A stretch of DNA of 34,498 bases from Gammaproteobacteria bacterium. Its GTDB lineage: Bacteria; Pseudomonadota; Gammaproteobacteria; Chromatiales; Chromatiaceae. The DNA is taken from contig JAAGZL010000326.1 of assembly GCA_024206335.1 (NCBI GenBank), positions 1 to 34,498 of the forward strand, in the 5' to 3' direction. Shown here one piece after another: positions 15,801 to 24,573 of this stretch (its first letter is position 1; every line of letters begins with the position of its first letter). The notes below the pieces were generated by a model. That model was not told where the DNA came from and made no database searches. It worked only from the letters and a program-made list of their open reading frames with translations. Both the position numbers and the translations under genes were made by a program.

Positions 15801-18429
15801 CCCCCCCCTGCTCCAACAACTCATTGACATAGGTTTCAAGTGCAGCACTAACCTCAGCTATCGGATCAACTCCAGCCATGTGGGCACTGCCATGCAGTGT
15901 ATGAAAAGCACGCGACACACCATGGTCCAGAGCACATATCCCACCAATCTCATTGCACTTTTGCAGGAACTCGTTAATTGTGTCTATATGGGTACGCGAC
16001 TCTGATGCAAATATCTCCAACAAGGTAGGATCGATACTAATCGCGGCATCTAAAGTTTGTTTTTCCTCCTCAGGCGGCTCTAATTCCTCTTCAGAACCAT
16101 CAACATCCATCTCGCCCTCAGAAGTGATTGAGTAGCCGGGCATAGCCAGGAGTGTGGCCCGCTCTATTATAGGTGCCGTATCAATCTCAGGAGGAACACC
16201 CCTGGATTGACAATCTATAAGGCCAGGCAACACATCCAGTGTTTCACTCAATAAATCGGTATGTTCTGTAGTAATTGGCAGTGTTTTCTCGATTATTCGG
16301 TTGAGGAGGTTCTCTATGGACCAGGCTAACTCACCTATGGTCTTGGCCCCCACCAGACGACCACTACCCTTTAGGGTGTGAAACGATCTGCGAAAAGTGG
16401 CCAGTGCCTCAGTGTCATCCACATCATTCAGCCACTTGGCCAGATATTCACGGATAACCTCTAGCTCTTCCTGGGCCTCTTCAATAAATATATCCAGAAT
16501 TTCTGGATCTATCTCTTCCAGGCTGGGTTTTTCTGCAGAGGGTACATGTTCCTGCAGGACATCTACCTCCACCTCTTCTACAAACACGGGGGCATCCAGA
16601 AACTGCTCTGAAGGCTGCTCTGGATCTGGCAACGGTTCCATATCCGCCTGGGTTATCAGGCCAGGGATAGCCTCTTCACCCTCGGCATTGGCGTAAAACG
16701 CATCATCCTCAGCATCACTTTCTGTTCCAAGACGCACCAGGGCCTCGCGCGCCACATCCAGTATATTATTCTGGATGCCACGGCCGTCAGCTATGGTCTC
16801 CATATAGTATTCGATACTGGTTACGGCATCAGCGAAAGCATTAAGCCGAGGCATATCCGGAACAGTTTTTTTCGCGACTAACTCATTTGATACATAACCC
16901 GCTGTAGCACGCAATAGGGCAGATACGTCAAACAACTTGAGCATTTCAAATGCACCAGCAATTGCGTAGAAGCTGTCTGGCACCTGTTCCAGTGCATGTG
17001 ATTTTTTCGGTGTTTTGATGTAGATAAGGATAGAGTCCTTGATCTTGGCCATATCAACACGGGACTCACGTACCACAGAATTTACTAAATGCTCAAATTC
17101 ACCCTCTGGCATCTCCCGATCAGACACCTCTCCTTCACTGCTAGGCTTAGTCTCATCCGGTTGCACAAACTGCGTGTTGCCAAAGCTAGCCAGGTTTTCC
17201 AATGACGTCTCTATAAAGATGATATCACCAGCCATCTCTAACAAATCTGACTCCTTGACCACCGCCCCTAAGGTGGATATCTCCTTAATCCTGTCAGCTT
17301 GGCGCCTCATACGTTGGCGCATGGCAGCCTGGCTTATCATTCCCAGAGTATCAGCAACTTTCCGCATCGGTTGCTCTAACGCCAGAAGCTGCTCCAAATC
17401 ATTGTTTTTTGTTCGAATAAACAGGTCCAGCACATCTTTGATCTCAGACAAGTCGTCACAAATAGCCTGTCTAAGAGATTCCAGAAGCTCCACATTGGGA
17501 GCAGCCAGACCCTCACGCTCCAGTTTTACCTGCTGTGGACTCATAATCAGGTTTTCAAGATCAAACTCCTGCTTAACCGACCGGACCAGTTCATCATCAT
17601 CCTTTACACTAGCAACGTAATAGAGCAACCCCTTAAGCATGTCCACTGCCGGCTTCTCAGCCACCGGGCGCTCACCTTCATTAATAACCCTCTTTAACTC
17701 ACGATCCACCCTGCCAAACAACATTTTGGTGGCAATATTGGGAGCCTGAATATTCTCTCTGGGGGCGGACAGGGCAGCTCTCGCCACCTGTAGCAAACGC
17801 CTCACCTGACCAGTACCTGCGGCACTCTCTAGCTGCACCAACACCGTACCAACCCCATCGATACCTGCCAACTGGTCGGGACCACGAAACCACTGTAACA
17901 AGCCACGGTGATACTTGTGCCTAAGAGCTCGAACCATATTTGGGAGTTCACTACCCCCTTCCTCTATTACCTCTCCAGCAGTAAATTTCTGGCCCAACTC
18001 AGGTGCCGACAGCGCCACTTCTGAGATTAAATTTTTCCCGCGTACCGCACGCAGATCATTGAGCAGAGGCAGAATAATTGCAGGATGATCAGGAGCTCCA
18101 CCCTGCAGTTTCTCCAGATAGTCAGGCAACCTGATCAAGCCCTGCATCAGGGCCTCGGCTGCATCCTGTTCACGACCATGGGGCAACTTATTATCAGCGA
18201 TAGCACTCGCAACCAGCTCCATCTCTTCGGTCAGCATGGTTGCACCATCCAGTTCCAAAACCTGCAAAGTGCCATGCACCTGATGCAGGTTACTGGTACA
18301 AGATGTCATTAGCTCGGAATCATCCGCACCAACCATGTGCTCCTCAAACGCAGCACGGGCCTGCAAGATGACTGCATCCAGTTCATCCTTAATCCAGTTT
18401 AGTTTGCTATGATCTTGAGTTTTACTCAT
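12802..18429 (-). CDS. chpA: Multi-HPt hybrid histidine kinase of type IV pilus chemosensing
   Basis: The 1875-residue protein is the CheA-like kinase (ChpA/PilL) that receives the PilJ signal and phosphorylates PilG and PilH. Domains in order: an N-terminal HPt-like helix bundle with NLHQVHGTLQVLEL (His49/His52). A helical region of degenerate repeats follows to about 620. Three clear HPt domains have phospho-His684 (SFHTLKGSGRL), His843 (AFHTLHGSAHM, with His where Lys is usual) and His1086 (TLHTLKGGARL), separated by very acidic linkers. The CheA dimerisation region starts near 1264. The HATPase has its N-box at about 1456 (LLRNAVSHGIEPPEQR), then ISDDGKGLD and GRGVGLDVV. A CheW domain lies at about 1590-1730, and a receiver has phospho-Asp1802 (LLDIEMPRMDG). 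It is shorter than the Pseudomonas protein (about 2470 residues), with fewer HPt units. Confidence 0.95.
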   Translation of the reverse strand: MSKTQDHSKLNWIKDELDAVILQARAAFEEHMVGADDSELMTSCTSNLHQVHGTLQVLELDGATMLTEEMELVASAIADNKLPHGREQDAAEALMQGLIRLPDYLEKLQGGAPDHPAIILPLLNDLRAVRGKNLISEVALSAPELGQKFTAGEVIEEGGSELPNMVRALRHKYHRGLLQWFRGPDQLAGIDGVGTVLVQLESAAGTGQVRRLLQVARAALSAPRENIQAPNIATKMLFGRVDRELKRVINEGERPVAEKPAVDMLKGLLYYVASVKDDDELVRSVKQEFDLENLIMSPQQVKLEREGLAAPNVELLESLRQAICDDLSEIKDVLDLFIRTKNNDLEQLLALEQPMRKVADTLGMISQAAMRQRMRRQADRIKEISTLGAVVKESDLLEMAGDIIFIETSLENLASFGNTQFVQPDETKPSSEGEVSDREMPEGEFEHLVNSVVRESRVDMAKIKDSILIYIKTPKKSHALEQVPDSFYAIAGAFEMLKLFDVSALLRATAGYVSNELVAKKTVPDMPRLNAFADAVTSIEYYMETIADGRGIQNNILDVAREALVRLGTESDAEDDAFYANAEGEEAIPGLITQADMEPLPDPEQPSEQFLDAPVFVEEVEVDVLQEHVPSAEKPSLEEIDPEILDIFIEEAQEELEVIREYLAKWLNDVDDTEALATFRRSFHTLKGSGRLVGAKTIGELAWSIENLLNRIIEKTLPITTEHTDLLSETLDVLPGLIDCQSRGVPPEIDTAPIIERATLLAMPGYSITSEGEMDVDGSEEELEPPEEEKQTLDAAISIDPTLLEIFASESRTHIDTINEFLQKCNEIGGICALDHGVSRAFHTLHGSAHMAGVDPIAEVSAALETYVNELLEQGGVADTGLLKLIERGDQQFEVVLEAINVPGAVLPDWKGLLKDIESAHDLLIAEDIDLDESIYVEGVVDLEEQPAVATDVVEIPQELDAQDSAFGEILEESTGLDENTSELDSFLPEQPGAMTDDVEQSPDQGGQGAVHDPKPESNPAESMGSEDHIDTTEFGQDLESIDDDLISIFIEESIELMDDVDHALKQWNENPAEAHPLVELQRTLHTLKGGARLSGITPVGDLSHAFESLLSGVDSGAVDNDDAVRALSQRVADSLMTQIEQASDSGQAETADTLIAELNDMLSGDSTDSIVIVSEEQLKDDEPAVEKDDLVEGAAAADDQPELEEEPASAEEGEVAATWGEESGQVLSFPDQREASEPAVEEPLPTEEANLVMPVRRSGREQLRVNPDLMDKLVNNAGEVSIFRSRLEQQNGDLGYNIEELGQTVHRLREQLRKLDMETETQILFRYDRDKEEGRLDGEGEEFDPLEMDRFSTLQQLSRGLMETVGDLSNINKLLESEQKGTETLLLQQSRITTDLQDGLMRTRMVSFNQLVPRLQRIVRQTCLPLNKQAELVINGADMELDRSILDRITAPLEHLLRNAVSHGIEPPEQRRAQDKNAVGMIGMELAREGNDVVLTISDDGKGLDFSAIRERAEKSGLLLDGANISEGDLTQFILEHGFTTSDSVSQIAGRGVGLDVVVSEIKQLGGTLDINSKPGEGTQFTIYLPLTLAITDALLLRVSNEVYAVPYTNIDAVVRINRDELIGFYRGDDSSDGFAYGDHTYTVRYLGALLGAGTPNLAEQKKRAPVLLVRAGIHHVAIHVDDVIGHRQIVVKSVGPQLSTIRWISGGTILGDGRVALILDVNALVRKDAAQAVESNSIQSLPEKVVGHGARVMVVDDSITVRKVTGRLLERNGMEVETAKDGVDALAMLQDYHPDVMLLDIEMPRMDGFEVARHMRNSDQMCDIPIIIITSRTGEKHRKLALELGVKRYLGKPYQETDLLETIESVLEEEGGA

Positions 18430-18481
18430 ACCTGACTTGCCATCTTTCCCATTAAGCTAGCTCCCAGAGGCCATACCCGGA

Positions 18482-18501
18482 TTACCTGACTACTCAGGTA
18501 A
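18482..18501. repeat. Inverted repeat TTACCTGA-4nt-TCAGGTAA across the pilJ stop codon
   Basis: Perfect 8-base arms flank a 4-base loop that contains the pilJ stop (18490-18492). No T-tract follows on the minus strand, so it is not a standard terminator. It could be an RNA-processing or stability hairpin that sets the pilJ:chpA ratio. It lies exactly where pilK is found in Pseudomonas. Confidence 0.5.
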
Positions 18502-20532
18502 CCGAAAGCCTGCAACAGAGCCCTGCAGCTCGTCGGCCAGGCCAGCAAGCATCCCAATGGAAGCAGCTGTCTGGTTGGTTCCATCTAGTGTCTGGGTGGT
18601 AATCTCCTGAATTACACTCATAGTGTCATCGATCTTGGTTGCACCGCTAGACTGTTGTTCGGCCGAACCGGCAATCTTTTGTGTAACCTCAGCAATATGA
18701 GTGGAAACGCTTTCAATCTCCATCAGGGCATCGCCCGCATCCTCTGCAAGTTTGGCACCCAACACCACCTCTTTTGTGGTTGATTCCATAGAGCTAACCG
18801 CCTCACTGGTATCAGCCTGAATGGTCTTAACCAGGGCTTCAATCTGCTTGGTCGCATTACCAGAGCGCTCCGCAAGTCGCTGCACCTCATCCGCAACCAC
18901 CGCAAAGCCACGACCAGCTTCACCAGCCATGGCAGCCTGCATAGCTGCATTCAGCGCCAGAATGTTGGTCTGATCAGCAATATCATCAATAATCTCAACG
19001 ATGTCACCAATCTCCTGCGAACTTTCACCGAGGCGCTTGACTCGTTTTGACGTTTCCTGAATCTGTTCTCGAATGGTATCCATGCCCTGAATGGTACGGC
19101 GTACTGTATCCGCACCATTGTTAGCGATTTCCACCGAGTGCTTGGCAACCTCAGCAGACTCATTCGCGTCACTGGACATCTGGTCAATGGTCTGAGCTAT
19201 GCTCTTGATGGCACCACTGGCAGATGTAATCTGATCGGCCTGATGCTCCGATGCTTCGGCCAGATGCATGGCGGTAGCACGACTCTCCTGCGCCGATGTG
19301 GAAACACTTTCTGATGTTTGGTTAATGGTGGTTACCAGACTACGCAAGGCCTCAATGGTGTAGTTAATGGAATCCGCAATGGCACCGGTGACATCTTCAG
19401 TCACCGTCGCAGTCACCGTTAGGTCACCATCTGCAAGATCACCCATCTCATCCAGCAACCGTAAGATAGCCTCCTGACTTCTTTCATTCTGTTTTTTGAT
19501 CTCATCCTGGACGGCTCTTTCTCCAACCAGCACCAGATAGCTTCGCGCCAGGAACAACAGCACGGCCAGAAAACTGAAGAATGCCACCATCCCAGGGCCG
19601 GTCTTAAATCCAAGTATGGAGAAACGTCCAGGGGATTCAGTGTATGCAGCAAGCAGACTTGTGGTGGCATCATTCACCAGATCAGAGTTATCCGAAAGTT
19701 CACCCACCGCCTCCAGGGCTGGTAACATGGCTGGTATGGTATCAATCATCTGTTCGGTGAAACTATTTAAGCCTTCAAATAAAACAACCACTTCCCGCAG
19801 CTTAGCATCTGCAACCTGGGTCGGTACCGACTCAATACCAATACTCGTACTACCATTCAGCAGTGCATTTAGAACACGCCCGAAATGGTCAGTATCACGA
19901 CTGAACTGATCGATAGCCATAGCAGTAAATTCGCCACCTTTAAGCACCATAGCAACGTTTTTGTCGATACGCTCCACCAGCATTAGTTGCTCCGCTGCAA
20001 CTGCGATCTGTTTACCACTGGCGGTAGAAACTTTCAGATCATCCACCACTTTTTGTGAGAGGAGCTGCAAGTGTGGAACCAGTTCCTGAACAAAACTTAT
20101 AATCTCCTGCGCTGCGATGATTGAATCTTTATTTACCAGGATATCGTTCGCATTTTTCCCCAACGTCAACCATTGCGCTTCAACCAGATACAACTCATCC
20201 TTCACCGCCTCCGGGGCAGGTGGCAGCCCCTGATCTGGCACACCTTTTCGCAGCTCATTGAGGTAACGATCAAATGATTCCTTAGAGTCCTCCAACTGGG
20301 CAAAGGAGCCTTTATCACCAACGATAGACGTAAGCGCATACTTTGCTATACGTTCCGAAATAACCCTCAACTCTGCAGCACGCTGTTGATATCCCTCATC
20401 ATTAGCATCTGATTTTGATGACTGGAAGAACACCCAAATCGCCATAGCCAGCATTAACATGATGCCAATTGTTAAAACCATAGCAACTGGATTTCTTCCA
20501 CCTGCCACACCTTTCCCAGAGCTTATCTTCAT
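18490..20532 (-). CDS. pilJ: Methyl-accepting chemotaxis-type receptor for type IV pili
   Basis: The 680-residue protein has a short cytoplasmic start, membrane helix 1 at about 17-37 ([20 protein letters not shown]), a periplasmic helical sensor to about 310, membrane helix 2 ([19 protein letters not shown]), a HAMP region and a long cytoplasmic coiled coil. The signalling tip, [20 protein letters not shown] then [17 protein letters not shown], has the [14 protein letters not shown] wording that marks PilJ and not ordinary chemoreceptors. In Pseudomonas, PilJ senses pilus tension or PilA and activates ChpA through PilI. The protein ends [10 protein letters not shown] with no CheR-docking pentapeptide. 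No pilK methyltransferase gene follows; chpA starts 60 bp downstream. Confidence 0.96.
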   Translation of the reverse strand: MKISSGKGVAGGRNPVAMVLTIGIMLMLAMAIWVFFQSSKSDANDEGYQQRAAELRVISERIAKYALTSIVGDKGSFAQLEDSKESFDRYLNELRKGVPDQGLPPAPEAVKDELYLVEAQWLTLGKNANDILVNKDSIIAAQEIISFVQELVPHLQLLSQKVVDDLKVSTASGKQIAVAAEQLMLVERIDKNVAMVLKGGEFTAMAIDQFSRDTDHFGRVLNALLNGSTSIGIESVPTQVADAKLREVVVLFEGLNSFTEQMIDTIPAMLPALEAVGELSDNSDLVNDATTSLLAAYTESPGRFSILGFKTGPGMVAFFSFLAVLLFLARSYLVLVGERAVQDEIKKQNERSQEAILRLLDEMGDLADGDLTVTATVTEDVTGAIADSINYTIEALRSLVTTINQTSESVSTSAQESRATAMHLAEASEHQADQITSASGAIKSIAQTIDQMSSDANESAEVAKHSVEIANNGADTVRRTIQGMDTIREQIQETSKRVKRLGESSQEIGDIVEIIDDIADQTNILALNAAMQAAMAGEAGRGFAVVADEVQRLAERSGNATKQIEALVKTIQADTSEAVSSMESTTKEVVLGAKLAEDAGDALMEIESVSTHIAEVTQKIAGSAEQQSSGATKIDDTMSVIQEITTQTLDGTNQTAASIGMLAGLADELQGSVAGFRLPE

Positions 20533-20627
20533 CTCTCTATATCTCCCGAAAGAGCGTAATAATTATTGAATTCCACATAGCAACACCCATAACCATTGCT
20601 ACCTAACTTTAAGTTTTAACCAGTTGT

Positions 20628-21179
20628 TCAGGCCGCTACAACCTGGAACTCTGGATCCTCCGCCAGCATATGCATACTGAGGATGGGATACTGATCGCCA
20701 TCCACGTCATAAGCGCCAGTGACATAACGATTAATCTGGTCCGTCGTTTCCTGCTTCTGGATACGTAACTCTTCATCAAAGTGACGCATGCCAAAGACAT
20801 CCCCCACCATCAGGCCAGCAAACAGCCCCTCATGTTCAATTACCAGCACCCTGGTCTTACGCCCGATGCTGATAGAGCTGCCACCAAGATATTCCTGCAA
20901 ATCAAATATTGGCATCAGACTACCACGTACATTGGCCACACCGCGTACCCATGGCTGCGCCCCTGGGACTGAAGTGACATTCGATGGATAGTTGAGAATT
21001 TCTTTAACCTCACCCAGGGCAGCAAGGAGCCTCATATCTAAGATAGTGAACAACACCCCTTCCCAGGTAAACTTAGACTCCTCCCTATGGGGTAGGTCAA
21101 AAGCAAACTTACGACTCTGACTCTCAATATCCTGCAACAGCAGCATGAGCTCCCTAGCTTCAGATTCGTTCGTTGACAT
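20628..21179 (-). CDS. pilI: CheW-like coupling protein of twitching motility
   Basis: The 183-residue protein carries one CheW domain: FTWEGVLFTILDMRLLAALG, VTSVPGAQPWVRGVANVRG, LMPIFDLQEYLGG, LVIEHEGLFAGLMVGDVFGM, and a conserved end PILSMHMLAEDPEFQVVA. It couples PilJ to the CheA-like kinase at the cytoplasmic face of the membrane. It lies 17 bp after pilH and 95 bp before pilJ, the standard pilGHIJ order. An extra N-terminal helix of about 40 residues before the CheW fold, also present in known PilI proteins, explains its length. Confidence 0.93.
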   Translation of the reverse strand: MSTNESEARELMLLLQDIESQSRKFAFDLPHREESKFTWEGVLFTILDMRLLAALGEVKEILNYPSNVTSVPGAQPWVRGVANVRGSLMPIFDLQEYLGGSSISIGRKTRVLVIEHEGLFAGLMVGDVFGMRHFDEELRIQKQETTDQINRYVTGAYDVDGDQYPILSMHMLAEDPEFQVVAA

Positions 21180-21196
21180 GGTTTATTTAACCCATC

Positions 21197-21625
21197 TCAT
21201 GCGCTTAGTACAGCCTTTATTCTGGACAGCAACTCATTTTTTTCTACCGGCTTGATAATGTACTCCTTCGCCCCCTGACGCAGCCCCCAAGTCCGATCAG
21301 TCTCCTGATCCTTGGTGGTAACCATGATAACCGGGATATCACTGGTCTCCGGGTTACGACTCAGCTGCCGAGTCGCCTGAAACCCATTCAATCCTGGCAT
21401 AACCACATCCATTAGTATCAGATCTGGCTTAGCACTTTGTACCTGCTCTATCCCTAACTCCGCATTCTCTGCCAATAGTACGGCATACCCGGCCTCTTCC
21501 AGAAAACCTTTCAATATGTGCAGTTCAGTAGGTGAGTCATCTACCACAAGGACGGTACCATTGCCCCGTAGCGATTCATTGCTGGAACCAGATTTCTCTG
21601 CACTTTTTTTAGAAAATAGTCTCAT
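21197..21625 (-). CDS. pilH: CheY-like response regulator of the Pil-Chp system
   Basis: I start the gene at the ATG at 21625, preceded by GAGAAG. A longer in-frame version from 21745 would overlap pilG and add a non-conserved tail. The 142-residue product is a stand-alone receiver domain after a basic 20-residue N-terminal extension (MRLFSKKSAEKSGSSNESLR). The acidic pocket is Asp29-Asp30 (LVVDDSP), the phospho-acceptor is Asp73 (LILMDVVMPGLNGF), and Thr (MVTTKDQ) and Lys (YIIKPVEKNEL) complete the site. In Pseudomonas, PilH opposes PilG and is thought to favour retraction through PilT/PilU or to act as a phosphate sink. It is 73 bp downstream of pilG. Confidence 0.92.
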   Translation of the reverse strand: MRLFSKKSAEKSGSSNESLRGNGTVLVVDDSPTELHILKGFLEEAGYAVLLAENAELGIEQVQSAKPDLILMDVVMPGLNGFQATRQLSRNPETSDIPVIMVTTKDQETDRTWGLRQGAKEYIIKPVEKNELLSRIKAVLSA

Positions 21626-21698
21626 AACTTCTCGCCATCGAATCAGGACACAGGATTTATCATGGTTGTAATAGACTATAAAGAAATCATTGTTTGGT

Positions 21699-22097
21699 TT
21701 ATGCCGCCTTTGGGGCATATTTCTTGATAGCATCAAGAAGCTCATTCTTGGTGAATGGCTTGGTCAGATACTGTTCTGACCCAACAATTCTTCCTCGGGC
21801 CCGATCAAACAGGCCGTCCTTGCTTGACAGCATAATTACCGGAATCTGCTTGAACTCAGTATTATTCTTTATTAGGGCACAGGTCTGATAGCCATCGAGC
21901 CGCGGCATCATGATATCTACAAAGATCACGTCCGGTCGGCTGTCCGCGATGATGGCCAGCGCCTCAAATCCATCGATAGCCGTCAACACATCACATCCGG
22001 CCTTCTTCAACAGGCTCTCCGCTGTCCTGCGGATAGTCTTACTATCATCAATAACCATTACCTTAAGGCCTGAGATATTATCAGGTTCTTTTTGCAT
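21699..22097 (-). CDS. pilG: CheY-like response regulator controlling pilus extension
   Basis: This 132-residue receiver protein has the pocket Asp17-Asp18 (MVIDDSKTIRR), phospho-acceptor Asp61 (FVDIMMPRLDGY), the Ser/Thr position in MLSSKDG and the Lys in YLTKPFTKNEL. DRARGRIVGSEQYL is characteristic of PilG. The ATG at 22097 is chosen over the adjacent GTG at 22100 because AAGAGGA at 22104-22110 is six bases from the ATG and only three from the GTG. In Pseudomonas, PilG drives pilus extension and cAMP signalling via FimL/FimV. It is the first gene of the cluster, divergent from gshB. Confidence 0.94.
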   Translation of the reverse strand: MQKEPDNISGLKVMVIDDSKTIRRTAESLLKKAGCDVLTAIDGFEALAIIADSRPDVIFVDIMMPRLDGYQTCALIKNNTEFKQIPVIMLSSKDGLFDRARGRIVGSEQYLTKPFTKNELLDAIKKYAPKAA

Positions 22098-22100
22098 CAC

Positions 22101-22543
22101 CGTTCCTCTTTAGTTCGATGCGTCACCACTGCCCCAACGATATGGAACTCACAGCTCCCAGGCCAACCAAAAGCACTCAGTCAACGACGAGTCTCCACGA
22201 CAACCAGGATACTATTTAGTTTGCCTTTGCCGCAGTCTGTTATGCAGAAAACACACACCACCGATAAAAGGGTGTGATTATATCTGCATCTTAATTATCG
22301 AACACGTCAAATGTATTACTAGAGAACCATAGCAATTGATTTAAAATACTGCAACAACCTATTGATCATATTGAAACATTTTCATTAACAGACCACAAAA
22401 CACCCCCTGATTTAAGATATATATCACAATGCAATAAAACCAAAATAATTGAAACTTGGCACCAAAAACAAGACTACGGTGAGAGAAAACCTCCCTTCCA
22501 AATCGATTGAATAAACAGAGTTCAAATCAGGTAACATACCGCA
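22101..22543. other. Divergent intergenic region pilG/gshB
   Basis: These 443 bases hold no credible gene; the short open frames lack ribosome-binding sites and recognisable sequence. The stretch 22280-22480 is strongly A+T-rich, as expected of a divergent promoter region. A small inverted repeat CACACC...GGTGTG lies at 22254-22276. Both operons presumably start here. Confidence 0.6.
22277..22310 (-). promoter_or_regulatory. Weak candidate promoter of the pilG operon
   Basis: On the minus strand TTGACG (22310-22305) and TATAAT (22282-22277) are both near consensus but 22 bp apart, wider than the usual 16-18. The TATAAT may work with an activator. It would give a leader of about 170 bases before pilG. 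Confidence 0.3.
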
Positions 22544-23494
22544 ATGAGTATATCCCTGGGCATAGTGATGGACCCCATAGACTCCATCCATACCTATAAA
22601 GACAGCTCCTTTGCCATGATGCTAGAGGCCCAAGCCAGGAACTGGAGCGTCTGGTACATGGAGCAGAGTGACCTATGCCTGCATGACAACCGCAGCTACG
22701 CCAGGATGCGGCAGGTGGAATTAACCGACAGCACCAACTCCTGGTTCAGCTTTGGGGTTGAGCGTTACCACCCACTGGACGAGCTGGACGTGATCCTTAT
22801 GCGCAAGGATCCACCATTTGATATGGAGTACGTCTACACCACCTATATCCTGGAACAGGCGGAGCGGAACGGAACTCTGGTGGTAAACCGTCCCAGCAGC
22901 CTGCGCGACGCCAACGAAAAGCTATTCACCGCATGGTTCCCAGACTGCTGCACTTCCAGCCTGGTCTCCCGGGATCATCAGCAGCTGACAGATTTTCTGC
23001 AACAGCATGGGGACATTATCCTAAAACCACTGGATGGAATGGGAGGTGCATCGGTATTCCGGGTTCAACTGGACGACCCAAACAGCAACGTCATCATCGA
23101 GACCCTCACAGCAAACGGCACAAAATACGCCATGGCCCAGCGTTTTCTGCCCGAGATCAGTGCTGGGGACAAACGCATCCTGATGGTGGACGGCGACCCC
23201 ATACCCTACGCTCTCGCCCGCATACCCCAGCGCGGCGACAACCGGGGAAATCTGGCAGCCGGCGGGCGTGGCGAAGGGATCGCGCTCTCAGAGCGGGACT
23301 TCTGGATAGCAGCCCAGGTTGGACCAACCCTGCGGGAAAGAGGCATTCTGTTTGCCGGTCTGGACGTTATCGGCGACTATCTGACCGAGATAAACGTCAC
23401 CAGCCCCACCTGCATCCGGGAGCTAGACAACCAGTTTGGGCTCAACATAAGCGCCCAACTGCTGGATAAGATCGAAAGCAAAATCAAGGCATGA
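22544..23494 (+). CDS. gshB: Glutathione synthetase
   Basis: At 316 residues this is a standard bacterial GshB, an ATP-grasp tetrameric enzyme that joins gamma-glutamylcysteine and glycine. The N-terminus GIVMDPIDSIHTYKDSSFAM matches the family opening. Further signatures are LMRKDPPFDMEYVYTTYILE, NRPSSLRDANEKLF, the flexible-loop region ILKPLDGMGGASVFRV, GDKRILMVDGDPIPYALARIP, NRGNLAAGGRG and the C-terminal EINVTSPTCIRELD. It opens the plus-strand run that goes on to pyrK. Its neighbours (tonB, yqgE, ruvX) are the same in Pseudomonas. Its last four bases overlap apbE. Confidence 0.97.
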   Translation: MSISLGIVMDPIDSIHTYKDSSFAMMLEAQARNWSVWYMEQSDLCLHDNRSYARMRQVELTDSTNSWFSFGVERYHPLDELDVILMRKDPPFDMEYVYTTYILEQAERNGTLVVNRPSSLRDANEKLFTAWFPDCCTSSLVSRDHQQLTDFLQQHGDIILKPLDGMGGASVFRVQLDDPNSNVIIETLTANGTKYAMAQRFLPEISAGDKRILMVDGDPIPYALARIPQRGDNRGNLAAGGRGEGIALSERDFWIAAQVGPTLRERGILFAGLDVIGDYLTEINVTSPTCIRELDNQFGLNISAQLLDKIESKIKA

Positions 23495-24561
23495 ATAGAA
23501 CCCCAAGCCCCCTCACACCGATACTGCTGCTGGCCCTTATTGTTCTGACCCTTACCGGTTGCGGACAACAGGAACAGATCATCACCAGCAGATTTCTGGC
23601 CTTTGGCACCATGATCGACCTGAGTATCTCCGGCGTTTCCAGCAAACAGGCCGCCGCCGCAACCGCGGCCATCGAGAAAGACTTCGCCCAGATGCACAAA
23701 TCCTGGCACGCCTGGGACCCAGGCCCCCTGGGGCGGGTCAATAGACTCATCACCACCGGAGCCAAATTTTCAGTCCCACCCTCGGTACTGGAGATGATCA
23801 GGCGCAGTAGCGAACTGGCTGTCAGCAGTGACCACCTGTTCAATCCCGCCATTGGCCAACTGATCGATGCCTGGGGTTTTCACAGCGATGATCCAGCCGG
23901 CCACCGGCCACCAAAACCTGAGGTCATTACCCAGCTCCTGCAACAGAACCCACGCATGAGCAATCTGGTCCTGGACGGAATAACCATGTATAGCACCAAC
24001 CCTAATGTCAAACTGGACTTCGGGGCCTTTGGCAAGGGATTTGGAATTGACCTGGCGATCAATCACCTACGCCAGATGGGCATTGAAAACGCCATCATCA
24101 ACGCCGGCGGCGACCTGCGCGCCATCGGCTCGCCGCAAGACCGCCCCTGGCGCATAGCCATTCGCCATCCATCCGGCAAGGGCACCCTGGCCAGCGTCGA
24201 GGTTGCGGGAGACGAGAGTGTATTTACTTCTGGTGATTATGAACGTAATTTCACCTGGAAAGGTCAGACCTACCACCACATAATAGACCCGCGTAGCGGC
24301 TACCCGGCCACCGATACCAGTTCGGTCACCGTAATCCACCCAGATGCCGCCACTGCCGACGCTGCAGCCACCGCACTATTTGTTGCAGGCCCAAATAACT
24401 GGTACAACATCGCACGCAACATGGGCCTCAGATATGTTCTTCTGGTGGATAAGGATCGGGCAATACACATGAATCCCGCCATGCAGAAACGATTAAAACT
24501 GGATAAGAAGCAGTACACCATTAACCTCAGTCCAGCACTCGCAAACGGAAACAACGAGTAA
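23491..24561 (+). CDS. apbE: FAD:protein FMN transferase, lipoprotein
   Basis: The 356-residue protein is an ApbE flavinyltransferase, which moves FMN from FAD to Thr or Ser of target proteins such as NqrB/NqrC, RnfG/RnfD or extracytoplasmic reductases. A lipoprotein signal ends at Cys24 (LTLTGCGQQ), so the enzyme faces the periplasm. Signatures are FLAFGTMIDLSI at the start, LDFGAFGKGFGIDLA, NAGGDLRAIG, and the metal/FAD motif HHIIDPRSGYPA, followed by DAAATALFVAG. All expected catalytic segments are present. It overlaps gshB by four bases (ATGA, 23491-23494), so it is firmly part of the operon, although Pseudomonas lacks it at this place. No flavinylation target lies in the window. Confidence 0.95.
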   Translation: MNRTPSPLTPILLLALIVLTLTGCGQQEQIITSRFLAFGTMIDLSISGVSSKQAAAATAAIEKDFAQMHKSWHAWDPGPLGRVNRLITTGAKFSVPPSVLEMIRRSSELAVSSDHLFNPAIGQLIDAWGFHSDDPAGHRPPKPEVITQLLQQNPRMSNLVLDGITMYSTNPNVKLDFGAFGKGFGIDLAINHLRQMGIENAIINAGGDLRAIGSPQDRPWRIAIRHPSGKGTLASVEVAGDESVFTSGDYERNFTWKGQTYHHIIDPRSGYPATDTSSVTVIHPDAATADAAATALFVAGPNNWYNIARNMGLRYVLLVDKDRAIHMNPAMQKRLKLDKKQYTINLSPALANGNNE

Positions 24562-24573
24562 CATAGTATACAA

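Noticed and set aside
21626-21745. Longer N-terminus for pilH
   Set aside because: It would overlap pilG and add a non-conserved segment; the ATG at 21625 has a better ribosome-binding site and fits family length.
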